NCBI GenBank assembly: GCA_965649825.1 | Contig: OZ287703.1 | Coordinates: 372,001-436,000, forward strand | Direction: 5' to 3' | DNA length: 64,000 bases | From: Penicillus capitatus | Lineage: Eukaryota > Chlorophyta | Part shown: positions 33,197 to 43,654 of the stretch, one piece after another | Layout of the letters: each line of letters begins with the position of its first letter | How positions within the stretch are numbered: the first letter of the stretch is position 1 | The notes under the pieces: model-generated | The model's input: the letters and a program-made list of their open reading frames with translations, nothing else | Told to the model about the DNA's origin: nothing | Databases searched by the model: none | Translations under genes and position numbers: made by a program

Positions 33197-35352
33197 ATGG
33201 GCAACAAACAACCAAAAGCTGCGGCGTCAGAGTCGCCCACTACTAAGGGAGGAACGCCGCCGAAGGTCTCACCTGAACAGGAGACGGGCCCCAAAGCAGA
33301 GAGCTCGTTGTCATCGGATAACAGTCCCTCCCTTCCTGCTTATGACCCAGAAAAGGAAGAGACGAAAGGACCTGAACTCTCAAGCGGCAGGAACAGAGGA
33401 ATGGACGTTGCCTTGTATAATGAACTCAAACAGGAGGAAGCCAAAGAGGCCGAACAAGAGGAGACAGTGACGCCTCCTGTTCCGGTGGCTGATGATGTCG
33501 CCAAAGAAGATTTGAAAGAGGAACCTGTGGAAGAAGATTCAAAGGAAGCATTGGTCGAGGAGACTTCTAAGGAAGAACCTGTTGAAGACGACAAGGCTGA
33601 AGAGGAAGAGCATCCAAAAGATGAGGCTCAGGAAGAGAAGAAAGAACCTGATGTGACGTTAGCAGCAAACGAAGCTAGTCAGAAGGTGGTGATGCCTCCA
33701 TTGGCGCTTGACAAAATCGATCAAACACCTCCAGTGCAGGCAGAACCTGAAGAGGTCGTTTGAAACGTATGTCTGTTATCTCTTGAGTTTTCTATGCGAT
33801 ACAGGATGATCCAGACCTGATGGCACCGCCTGTGGTCTTGACAGATGCCATGAGTTCACTGAAAGACACAGACATTGGTCCAGGAGCAGAGACGTCAGCT
33901 AAGAAATTAGCAGCGGAGACGTCAGATGCCGTCATGTTGGCATCGCCGATCACACATCACGAAGTGTCATTGGTTGAGCCTGTGCCAGTGACAACGATGG
34001 TAGAGGCGCCGCCAGAGAGAGACAGCATATCCATAGAAGACAGTGTTTCGGCAGCCGATGCGGATGCTTTGTCGAATCCGGATGGCATTGCCGAACCGAG
34101 TACGTTGACATTGGAGCCCAGAACACTGAACGATGTTCCGGAGGACTCGATTTCTTTGACCAGCAGTGCTGCCAGAGGAGAGGACGAGATGCTCATGAAC
34201 ATCATGGGCACCAGCACCGCCTTTCCGGCAGCGACGTCGAATGAATCCGTCCGTGGCAGTGTTGCCGTTTCGGAGATGACTTTTGACGAATCGCAGTGGG
34301 AGACGACGCAGAACGTAGAGATGACACCCCAGGCATCCACCGAACTTAACGATTTCCCATCCATGCTGCATGTCTGCTTCAGCGTCAAGGCAGACGCCTC
34401 CGTTGCCGTGCGCTTCACATACGGAGAGCTGCCAGAGGAAGAGGTCGTGGAGGAAGAAAATATATCACAAATAGTCGCCACAACAGTTGATATGATTTTC
34501 CAAAATATCGTCCAACTGGCCAAGGCCGAAGAAACGAGACACAAGGAAAAGGCACCCGAGATCGAACAAGTGCCGGAGACGCAGCCCATCGTCGAAACGC
34601 AGAAAGAAGAGAGCACCTCCGAGAAACCTCCAAACGAAGAGCTTCCCCTTCCCGCGGCCGAAATCATCGAAACAGATGTTTCTCTGCCTCGGAATGTGGA
34701 GGAGCCAATTGTGAGAATGAAGATGGAAGAGATAGGTGGTACCATAAAAGTGCGTTTCTTCCACAGCGGCGAAGAGATGTCTCTGCAGAAGTATCCATCT
34801 CGTGTATCGGACAATCAGTCAAGCGTCGTCCTCAAGACTCCATTCACAGACATAATTTCGGAATCACAAGATTTGAGTGGGACACTAGACAATGTTCCGG
34901 AGCTCGATACAGAACAGCTCAAAGTGGAAGCTGATAAGACTTGTGAAAAACCAGAAGAGACAGTCGAGACGGCTCTGCAAGAAGCGGCGGATCTTGCTGT
35001 CGAAGTGGAACAGACTCTAGAGACGAAGTTAGAGGACGCTGATGCCTCTGCTAAAGAGACCTTGTCACCGAGTACATCGGGCGATGCCAAGAAGCCGAAG
35101 AAAACGAAGAGTCGGAAAAAGAAGAGCTTATCGGGCGAATTGGGCACAAGACAATCGCCCGGACTTCGCTCATCCTTATCAGGTGCGCGTGCATCTCCAG
35201 ATCCCGAAGGCAATACGAGAGCATCTGTGATAAATGTAGATGGGACCGCTTCTGTTGACAGCACAGGTGCCCCTGCTGCCAAACCGAAGCCGCAAGCAGG
35301 AAGAAGCGCGAAAGGCCGCGGCCGCGGTCGAGGGAGGACACAGGCCAAGTAG
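33197..35352 (+). CDS. Acidic disordered protein with N-myristoylation start
   Basis: Exons 33197-33757 and 33805-35352; 702 aa. It begins MGNKQPK, a fitting N-myristoylation context. Most of the chain is Glu/Ser/Pro-rich and disordered, with runs like KEEPVEDDKAEEEEHPKDEA. Two short ordered-looking segments share a pattern, DFPSMLHVCFSVKADASVAV and IGGTIKVRFFHSGEEMSL, and might be beta-strands of a repeat. The tail is basic (KKPKKTKSRKKKS, then RSAKGRGRGRGRTQAK). No family recognised; perhaps a membrane-cortex protein. The intron is 47 nt, phase 0. Confidence 0.7.
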
Positions 35353-36776
35353 TCGATTCTCTGCCTTCATAGTGTCACGTAGCCGCCTTATGAAATGAAC
35401 ACGTTTTCCATTTTTCGCTGACCTGGCTCAACTGAGTGCGAATCACTCAATGGTCAAGGATACGGCAGTTGTCAGTCTTCATCATCGCACCCTCCAAAAG
35501 AGTGGAAGTTTTGTTGATCGACCCGAAGAGCCTGATGCGCGATGCCTCTCTATGGAGCGCATCGAATCGTTGGGGAATGCGGTGACACCTGGGATGTAAG
35601 CATCCACTCAAACGAGACAGTGAGTGAGATCTAGAAATCTCTCTTATCGACTTTGAGACAGATATGCTCGGGATCGTTCGATTTATTACAGCATGATTGT
35701 TCCGATCGTTCGTTCTTATGTAGAGAAGACTAACGCGTCGCAGAGTGTTAGGCTCATTCTATTCCAGACGAGACGTACGTGAGCGATTCCGATTTCGGCA
35801 GGGCAGTGTTTAGAAGATGTCGGTGTCTGTCTGTTGGATGCAGAGATGACGACCTTGCTGTCGACTGCCCCTATCCGCTGCTTTCACAGATAGCCCTAAT
35901 CATGTGCAGGACATAACGTTGGGCGGTGCTGCACGACAGCGGGTATTATTTTCTACTGAATCTCAAAAACCTGTTCGCCGTCCATATGATCTCACACTTC
36001 TGCGGCTTCGAATAAGGTTGGATGGGATGGTAGAGGCCCGTCCATTCGATAGAGGAAGGGTGAGGTTTTCTTGTTCCTTGGCCAGAAGCAAGAGAAGATA
36101 ATCTGTTGCCAGACAGACTGCAGAGAGCCGTCTCGCAGGCGCAGAACACACATGCTCGTCATATGTGTCAAAGCAATCAAGCGCCGCCTGTCGACACACG
36201 CACCAGATGTCCGTTTGAAGACTTGGAACTCCGCGCCGCAAATGCATGATGGAAGAGATCTTCAGATCTGCTCCTTTTAGTTGCTGCCTCGCCATGACAT
36301 CATTTCTCGCACCAGTTTTACCTAGAGAAGGGAATCCAGTGCATGCTTCGCGCAGACTTCATACTGTGTAAGGCATCCAGGAGAACTTCAAGTGAACTAC
36401 TACTTTGTTGTCTGCTGTCCCGGACATTCATATCATTCCAGTGCACGCTACACAGTGGGCCAATTAGATAGAGGAACACCGTTCGTTCCACTCTCGGGAC
36501 TCTACATATCAAATCTTGAGACAGCCTCAGAAAAGATACCACCTTTGCACTACAGAGCCATTCATGACCCGCAGGGAACATCCAAAAATCCTCTCCGGAC
36601 GATACCGTATGGCACCCCGCGATCACTAGAGTCCGCATTCTACTGTTCTCGCTTGAGAGAGGCAGATGTCCATCGGATGGGATCCAAAAATAGAATAGGG
36701 CGTGTCGGATATAGAGGTGCATTATCTAGGAAGCATCCACATCAAGCACCATCCGTCGCTACGGCCATTCGGTTCG
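35353..36776. other. 1.4-kb gap with at most a small unresolved minus-strand gene
   Basis: Two minus-strand frames (36318-36722 and 35963-36295) could be parts of a small spliced gene, for example an ATG near 36431 leading into KVVVHLKFSWMPYT and a GTATGAAG...TCTCTAG intron, but I could not build a convincing model or recognise a family. The stretch 35353-35900 holds nothing I can support. Confidence 0.3.
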
Positions 36777-37730
36777 ATGGATGCCGCGCTTCGCTCAGAG
36801 GGGACTTCTTCGAATGACAATGCCGTTACGATTGGGTCCGAGACCTCGCACGAAGAGACATTCGCCTGTTTCTGCGTCGAAGGCCACATGCGTTATGTTC
36901 CGCTCAGTGACATCCAACGCTACCCGACGTCCCTTCTGGCCGATATGTGTCGTGAATGCTCGGACTGTCTCAGCGGCATTCCGGTCCACGTGAACAAAGA
37001 CGTCTCTCTTTTCGATTGGATCATTGAAGTCTACAGGTGCTATCGGATAGCATCCATGGACCGTCAAGGCTGTCGGGTGTGATGGTATAGGGGTAGACAT
37101 TATGAATGTCCATTGCCATCAGTTCCGATGGCAGAAATCGAGAGGGAATTGGATTTCTTCCGGCTGCCGTCGTTCGAGGAATTAGAATTGTATGTCCGTG
37201 CGGATTGGCATCGAAAGCGTCGCTTGGATAGCATTCAACAACTGAAGACGCAGATTCTGAAACTGCTCTCCAACAACTCCCCGTTGAAATCGTCCTTTGA
37301 GTTTCTCCTGTTCTGGAACCAAGACAAGATCTGGACGGACTGCATCAATGTAGGAGCACCCTGTCACATCACTCGACAGGAAGGGGATGATGATGTGACG
37401 TCTGTGCAGGTCGAATTGCTGTGGAATCATACGGAGCCACAATACTATAACGAAGAGGCTGCCATCCTGAACATTCTTTTCAAATCAGGATTCGTGCGTC
37501 CCTGGACTTGCACAAAGATCTTTATGTCTCGTGAGCATCTCTTCATGGAGAACAAGCCCAAGAACTGGTCGATGGGATTTCCCATACTCACTCCAGTGAC
37601 GCTCAGACAGTTCAACACCGAGTTTGAGAAGTATGGCTTTGCCATGTCGCAAGAATTCTCACACGTTTGCATCGGGAGCGATAGTTTTACAAAAGTCGTC
37701 TGCATTCCGTACATCAGAATCTCCTATTAG
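36777..37730 (+). CDS. KCTD-type BTB (T1) domain protein
   Basis: The BTB/T1 domain is built from two exons: FACFCVEGHMRYVPLSDIQR, SGIPVHVNKDVSLFDWIIEV, then YRGRHYECPLPSVP and EIERELDFFRLPSFEELELY, joined across a 54-nt intron (37037-37090). This order (strand, DR-like region, YR..G.L.P, ELdFF) is typical of KCTD proteins, which recruit Cullin-3 or oligomerise. A C-terminal region of about 190 aa follows that I do not recognise. A 60-nt in-frame segment (37350-37409, GTAGGAG...GTGCAG, two TGATGTGAC-type words) is probably an additional intron; 299 aa if retained, 279 if removed. Convergent with starch synthase, 67 bp apart. Confidence 0.8.
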
Positions 37731-37797
37731 CCGTATCCTCTCCGGTAGATACCGCGCTTGCATGCTTGATTGGATGATTGTGCATGACCGATGAAGA

Positions 37798-40249
37798 TTA
37801 TTTGCATTGAAATGCTGACCGTCGTTGCTGAACACACTGTTTAATGACTTTTTCGTACGAAGCTGCTGATCGAGACCAACTGAAATCTCGCTCCATTGCT
37901 GACTGCATCCGTCTCCATCCTTCTTTGTCATGACTAGAGACCACGACAGACATTTCTGTCCGACCACAAAGATGGCAGACGGCCGTCTACCTGAATGTAT
38001 CCAGTGCCCGATCTAAGGCTCGAATAAGGTGATCGATATCTGGTTGCCGGAAGAGAAAACCATCTCCTGTGGGATCTCCAAACGGATTGAAATCTTCGAT
38101 GGTGTCAAGGAGACCACCCGTTGCATGGGCAACAGGAATCGTGCCTAAACAACAACCGTCTGCTGCGAAGATCGGTCGGTTTCGACAGAGGACCGTAGCG
38201 AATGGCAAACTGTTGGGTCAGGCCACAAGGCTCGAAACGCGATGGTGTCAAAACGATGTCACATCCTGCCAGGATGCGATGTGACAGGGGGACAGAGAAT
38301 CCAACGAAGCCATTGAACGATCCCCTAAACCACACGATGAAGTCCATATTGATCGCATCAATGCCGAAGACTTGTGTGTTTCTTCTGCTTCTTTCATTTG
38401 CTGTTCGAATATGGCATCGCCTGTTCCTAACATAACCACTTGGCAGCGATTGGCCATCATCCAAGGAACGGCCCCCAATACAAGATCCGGTCCTTTCTGG
38501 GCATCTAGTCGTCCAATGTAACCGATTAAGGGCGTCTTTGAACTCGTCCGAAATCCAAGTTCTCGCTGGAGGCTGAGTTTGCATTTTGCTTTGCCCGATA
38601 GATCTGCATAGGAATACCTACACGAAAGCGCCCTGCATTGCCGCGATCGGTTTTCTGACAGTACCGTTCCGTGATGTAAGCGTCCGTTTCTGGATTCCAC
38701 TCCTCAGTGTCGATGCCATTGATGATGCCGTTCATCACGTTTTGTCGGCATTGAAGCAGTGGATGGAGTCCCATAGCGCCCTTGGGTGTCATCATGTCGA
38801 AAGCATGCATGCAACTCACCGTCACAATGCGATCCGCCGTTACGAGTCCTCCCTTCAGCAGATTCATCGAGATATATCCATCAGCCGCCACCCATTCCAT
38901 CATCCCATAATGCGACTCAGGGATGCCCAAGTTATGAAACATGGCTGGAGATTCGATCCCTTGATGCGCCAAGTTATGCACCGCCCTAAAATCTTGCGCA
39001 TTCCAAGAGAAGGCACAGAAGAGGAGCTCCACAAGATGCAGCCACTGGATACATAAACGCCATTTGGTCGATACTTCGCTTCCAGGTAGACTGGAATCAA
39101 CGCCGTGTGCCAATCATTGGCCAGAAACAAGACACTCTCGCCGTACAGCCGTCTCTGATTGGAGATAGGATCGTGGCACAAGATATGCAACGGCGCTTCG
39201 CAGGCGGCCATACTCAAAATGGCAAATCTGCAATGCACGCCATCGATTCCATAGAGCGTCGTGATGTCTCTCTGTGGACATGCCTGTAGGTATTGTCTTT
39301 GAATGTACCCAAGGCGTCTCCGTAAGGATTTCCGCTTCGATGAAAACAGGGATGATCCACGAACACCACATCCACATCCTTCGTTCGGACAGCATAGTAC
39401 TTTACACGTTGCAGTCCTCCGTGTCCCATATCCAACGTCACATCACACCCAGAATCCCGTGCCTCGGCGTAAAGCACATCCGTCGTGCCATTCAGATACC
39501 TGCATTTCTGCACGTCCGGCGGGCAGCGTTTGTGTGAGATGAGTGAGATGCACCTTGGTGTGATGATCATGACTCGGTGTCCTTTCTCTGCTAGTGCAAA
39601 CGGAAGAGACCCTGCCACATCTCCCAGTCCTCCTGTCTTGCTGTACGGTGCCACTTCTGCACTGACAAACACAATCTGCAGCCGCTCTTCCAGCTCCGTA
39701 TCCGCGACTGGCTTGGCACGAGGTGGTGGTGGCCCATCAGCTGGTTCCTTTGCTTTCGACGATGGCTTCGTCGACATTGAATGATAAGCTTTCAATCCGG
39801 TTGACGACATCTTGGACAGATCTGTCTGCGAAGAGAGCGCCGCTTTCTCATTCTTGGCACTGTTCTTCGATTCTCTCTTCGATCGGCGATCTGCACGAAC
39901 GAACTTGCCGAAGGGATCAGTGGTGGGAATGACGACCGTGACGTCGTGACGCTTCTTCGACTTGGGCAGCGAGTTTTGCGTTCTCTCTGCGTATGCGTTC
40001 GATTTCTCGAGTCACGATGTTGACGTCATCGGAGAGAAGGACGTAGGAATCGTCCCATGCATCTCCTTGTGAGATGACGGCGTCGTCTTCCGATGCGACG
40101 CGACGTCTTGGCGATCGCTGCCCTTGCCGTGAGGAACGAATCGACGTCCGTCGTCCAGCAGGGCACAGAAAACGCGTCGAGACGACACGATCTCGACGCA
40201 GCGACAGAACAGCGCGAGACGGAAGGAATGGAGGACGAACGATCCACAT
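37798..40249 (-). CDS. GT5-family starch/glycogen synthase
   Basis: Elongates alpha-1,4-glucan from a nucleotide-glucose. Key motifs: [20 protein letters not shown] (KTGGL donor site), [74 protein letters not shown] (E-x7-E), HATGGLLDT, and the C-terminal [15 protein letters not shown]. Early exons: 40249-39962, 39903-39554, 39499-39284. The intron at 39228-39283 is GC-AG. One splice near 39030-39100 is unresolved. The N-terminus is an Arg/Ser-rich leader, then a coiled coil ([16 protein letters not shown]) as in plant SSIII/IV. GT5 enzymes in red algae and alveolates use UDP-glucose; the leader could target a plastid or relic plastid (inference). Confidence 0.92.
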
Positions 40250-40294
40250 CTGGTCGCTTTGACGTGACGTCGACCTCTCCACCTCCTTGTCGTC
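40250..40294. promoter_or_regulatory. 45-bp divergent promoter, starch synthase / Yos1
   Basis: Start codons of the minus-strand starch synthase (40249) and plus-strand Yos1 (40295) are separated by 45 bp, so 5' UTRs and promoters must overlap the opposing genes. Confidence 0.6.
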
Positions 40295-40680
40295 ATGGGA
40301 CTCTGGAGTCTAGTTCAAGTCGAGGCACACGGCAACATCCCTCTCTCCAACGCCATACGTGTAGGGATGCTTAATGCTGCTCAACGGAATCTGTGTCCTG
40401 AACAATGAACGATTCTTGGAGCAGTGTATGACGACCGCTCTCTATCCGTCCTACCGAGTGCAGGTGTTCTGTGGATGCAGATGGATTTGGCTTCTCCTAT
40501 CTGCAGAGCGGTGCGAGCAGCATGGGGGTGAAGTCCAATGTCATCCACGCTATCAAATGGTTTCAAGTCATGCGAAGTGCGCCTGTCACATCACATGTTG
40601 ATCGAAGGAGATGTCTGTTTGTAGCGCCACTGATTCCGCTGAATATGATTGTCATTCTGGTGAAGCTCGTTTTCGGATAG
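40295..40680 (+). CDS. YOS1: Yos1/IER3IP1 ER-Golgi transport protein
   Basis: Tiny membrane protein of ER-to-Golgi COPII traffic. Four exons: 40295-40318 (24 nt), 40365-40423, 40464-40576, 40625-40680; 83 aa against 82 in human IER3IP1. The spliced frame gives MGLWSLVQGCLMLLN, VLNNERFLEQ, GVKSNVIHAIKW and PLIPLNMIVILVKLVFG, matching the family's two hydrophobic ends and the ERFL motif. No single frame holds more than one exon, so the gene is easily missed. Introns are 46, 40 and 48 nt; the last contains GTCACATCA. Confidence 0.93.
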
Positions 40681-40767
40681 TCTGTCCATCTATTGGTATG
40701 TCCCTTTGATTAAATGACGTCCTTGTCACATCAGCTATGCTACAGCATCATTGTCCAACGTGTGAGA

Positions 40768-42541
40768 TCACTCTTGATGGTCAGAGGCCACAGAGGGCAG
40801 AACAGAGTTGCCATCTTGTCGGCGCTTTTCATAGAATACCATATAGGCCTGAGAAGAGGCGACCTCCGATGTCTGGACACGTTTGACCAAAGAATCGTTC
40901 AGTTTGAACCACATTCCATTCTTCTGCAAATATGTCCAGTAATGCCCTCCATTCAGCGTGCCTCGATGCGAAATGACGGCGATCAAATGATACATCCATG
41001 ACCTACATACAGCGTATCCCTCTCTCGCCATAAAAGAGTGAGAAAAGTGTGACTTTGCGGAGGTCATTGAACAGATTGATGAAATATCTAAAATCGCTGG
41101 GCATTCCACATGCATCTCCAGCTTCTTTGATCGCATGGTGCGAGAATTGAAGTCAAATCGCTTTAGGTGTACAACGAGAAGTTTCGGACATTGCGTCATG
41201 GTCGTCTTCTTGACTGCCTGATCACGAACACCGTCACATCAACAGTGTATTCCCATAGCAATGCGATATCACACACGTTTCGAAAACAATCACAGTGATC
41301 ACACATCCAGAAAGGCACGATCTCCACTCTGTGAAAATCTCGTAGACAATCCTGAAGTGTTTTCTTCTGCTGTGTGGCGGCGGGCACTTGGGAGAGAGGC
41401 GGCGGATCTGTATGATTATTCCATTCCTGAGCAGAATACGCCTCATAGTTGTTGGCCGACAGCGTTTTCAGTTTCTAACAGACACGAACACACACGTCTC
41501 GCTGTTCTCCCAAATACATCTTCAACAAACCAAATGACACCTTATTGCGCAGACATCCTTTCTTCCGTTTCGGATGACTACAGGCGGCGCAGCGACCGCA
41601 TCTTCGCAAAGCCTTCTTCCTTATTCTCTGTCCTGCTAAGGAACGCCGTTCAGGCTGTTTCAACCATTCCTCCTGCTGTTGATTTCTAGAGGGCGAAGTG
41701 GTGGGTGAGGAGGCTGCCGCCTCAAGGGTCGATGTGGCATTGGATGAGCGATCGCGACCATTCAAGACACCGCCTTTCGCATTTGGTTTCTTAGGCGTCA
41801 CCGAGTGGAGTGATAGAGAATGATCGACGAACGTCTCGTCAATGCGCGATGTATAACCACACACTTCGCAGCTTAATGTCGTTTGGAGCACGCCCTTGAA
41901 TAGACTCTCTGTCAATCTCTGCCCTCCTACACCATCGCCGTAAGGCTGGATGGATGGAGGTCGTTGGCTCAGTGATGTGTGACCTGGATGGTGTGTCAAG
42001 GCTTCGATCGCGAGCAGCCAGAAATCGTGGGCATCATGCATACCACCGTCTGCGAATTCGGGCTCGATGGACCACAACGCCCGCAGCAGTGTGGGGACGG
42101 CGAGTGGTGTGTGGTTCGTTGAGGAAAATTCCTGGACGACACGTCCCTGCGCCATCTTTCATTAGCCATCCATCTCTCGATGAAGAAACGCGATACGAGT
42201 TGACAAACGAGGCACGTTTCGGCGGTGCACCGACGCGTCGTCGTCGACAAATCGTCGTTGTCGTCATCGTCGAGATAAAACTTCGCAATGGCGGGGATAT
42301 GGGCGAGGACCTGTATCAACCGTCCGTCGCTGTCCGATAGCGCACCAACCGTAGAGACATCACGCACTTGAAGGACGCAGTTGATGTAGCAGGTGCAGCC
42401 AAGGTTCACGAGACCACGCAGCGCAACTTGGCCCACAGTATCCTGTACATTCCACGGAGGCGATAAACAAAGCGCCGTTTTCGATGCTGTGAAACGCACC
42501 TCGATCGAGAGCATCGATTTTCTGGCGCCACGCGTTTCCAT
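40768..42541 (-). CDS. SAGA-type deubiquitinase (USP22/Ubp8-like) with CXXC-like zinc insert
   Basis: Ubiquitin-specific protease; USP22/Ubp8 removes ubiquitin from histone H2B. Cys box LRGLVNLGCTCYINCVLQ, then CLVCQL (USP22-like), HDAHDFWLLAIEAL, a zinc ribbon in LSCEVCGYTSRID, TLQDCLRDFHRVE with C-x2-C, LLVVHLKRFDFN and the His box GTLNGGHYWTYLQ. Between the ribbon and the second half sits RRCGRCAACSHPKRKKGCLR, a CxxCxxC-plus-KKxCL element like a half CXXC DNA-binding finger. The N-terminal ZnF-UBP of Ubp8 is absent. Introns include 51-66-nt GT-AG examples; one 51-nt intron is in frame and stop-free. Start ATG at 42541. Convergent with Yos1. Confidence 0.9.
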
Positions 42542-42607
42542 GACATGCAGTTCGAGCGCGATGCGGTGGGGCAATGTAATAAGTCTTTGATGGGACAGAC
42601 GTGACCG

Positions 42608-43639
42608 TCAGCCGTTGAAGTAGACCGTTACAGCTTTGACGATGGCGTTGATGATCATAACTTCCACCTCCAAACGCGATGCATGACACAAGGGCGCAGT
42701 ACATTCGATGAGCGCACAAAGATCGACATTCCGTGGCAGATACAACATCACAAGCGTCTTCCGCGATTCCCACGAACCGACCAATGCCAACGCCTTCTCC
42801 ACGTACTGTCCCAAATCTGACCCACGACCGAGAGGCGTGTAATCTTGGTGTTGGTAATCGGGTCCACCCCAAGGAGGCGAGAGGAACACGACATCGGGTC
42901 GCATACCGCGTCCCACGTCGAAAACGTCGCCCTGGAGGAACTCGATCTTGTCCTCGACGCCGTAAACATGGGCGTTGTTGCGGGCCATGTGTAGACGAGC
43001 GCAGTCGAGATCGACGGCGATGACGCGATGTCCATGTGCGGCGAATTGAATCGCATTGCCGCCGACGCCACAGCAGGCGTCAAGAACGAGTAGTGGCGTC
43101 TGGAGGCGGCTGCATTTTTGGGCGTGGTGTTGGGCGAGACATTCAGGGGTCACGGAATACCATCCCTCTTGATCCAGTCGGATCCCTTCGTCGAATCTGG
43201 AGAAGAGACTGTAGCGCTGAAGCCAGTAACGCACGAAACGACGACCCAGTGACTTGCGCAAGGCTGCGGCTTCTTTGTTGCGTGGAGGATGCGGGGAATG
43301 ACATCTGCGTCGTTTCTTAGGCGGATTCTGTCGTTTGGAAGTGCCGAAAGAGAGAGGCAGTCCGAGTTCAGCCCGTTCCTTTAACGACGGATCTCTCGAC
43401 GCCTCTTTGTCGCTGATGCCGCTGTCCTCTTCAGACGAGAGCGCGACGACGCCGACGTCCTCAAATTCGGCGACGGTGAATTGCGAGGCGTTAAGGGAGA
43501 GGCCCTCGGGCAGTGGTCGTCCTTCCAGATAATCGATAGCACTATAACGACACGATGCCATTCTGCACGTGAAATGATCCACACGACGCGTCCCTTGACG
43601 CAGCTGCGGCCTGTCATTCGACGGCCAGCGATCCGACAT
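42608..43639 (-). CDS. TGS1: Trimethylguanosine synthase
   Basis: Converts the m7G cap of snRNAs and snoRNAs to m2,2,7G. Single exon, 343 aa from the ATG at 43639 (the frame continues upstream without ATG). The catalytic domain is complete: RYWLQRYSLFSRFDEGIRLD, EGWYSVTPE, VLDACCGVGGNAIQFA (SAM motif I), IAVDLDCARLHMARNNA, VYGVEDKIEFLQGD, and VVFLSPPWGGPDY with the catalytic SPPWGGP. Its N-terminal extension is short and has a KKRRRC nuclear signal. Its start lies 15 bp from the divergent HAD gene's start. Confidence 0.94.
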   Translation of the reverse strand: MSDRWPSNDRPQLRQGTRRVDHFTCRMASCRYSAIDYLEGRPLPEGLSLNASQFTVAEFEDVGVVALSSEEDSGISDKEASRDPSLKERAELGLPLSFGTSKRQNPPKKRRRCHSPHPPRNKEAAALRKSLGRRFVRYWLQRYSLFSRFDEGIRLDQEGWYSVTPECLAQHHAQKCSRLQTPLLVLDACCGVGGNAIQFAAHGHRVIAVDLDCARLHMARNNAHVYGVEDKIEFLQGDVFDVGRGMRPDVVFLSPPWGGPDYQHQDYTPLGRGSDLGQYVEKALALVGSWESRKTLVMLYLPRNVDLCALIECTAPLCHASRLEVEVMIINAIVKAVTVYFNG

Positions 43640-43654
43640 TCCCGCTGTGTTGGC
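43640..43654. promoter_or_regulatory. 15-bp gap between divergent TGS1 and HAD start codons
   Basis: Only 15 bp lie between the inferred ATGs at 43639 (minus) and 43655 (plus). Each transcript must start inside, or upstream across, the other's coding sequence unless one start is further downstream. Confidence 0.5.

Noticed and set aside
33957-34814. 285-codon minus-strand frame
   Set aside because: It is the antisense of the Glu/Ser-rich plus-strand exon; the Ser-rich composition is a mirror effect.
36300-36431. Small minus-strand gene resembling a ubiquitin-like protein (KVVVHLKF start)
   Set aside because: Only one short exon looks convincing; downstream exons could not be joined and no family signature followed.
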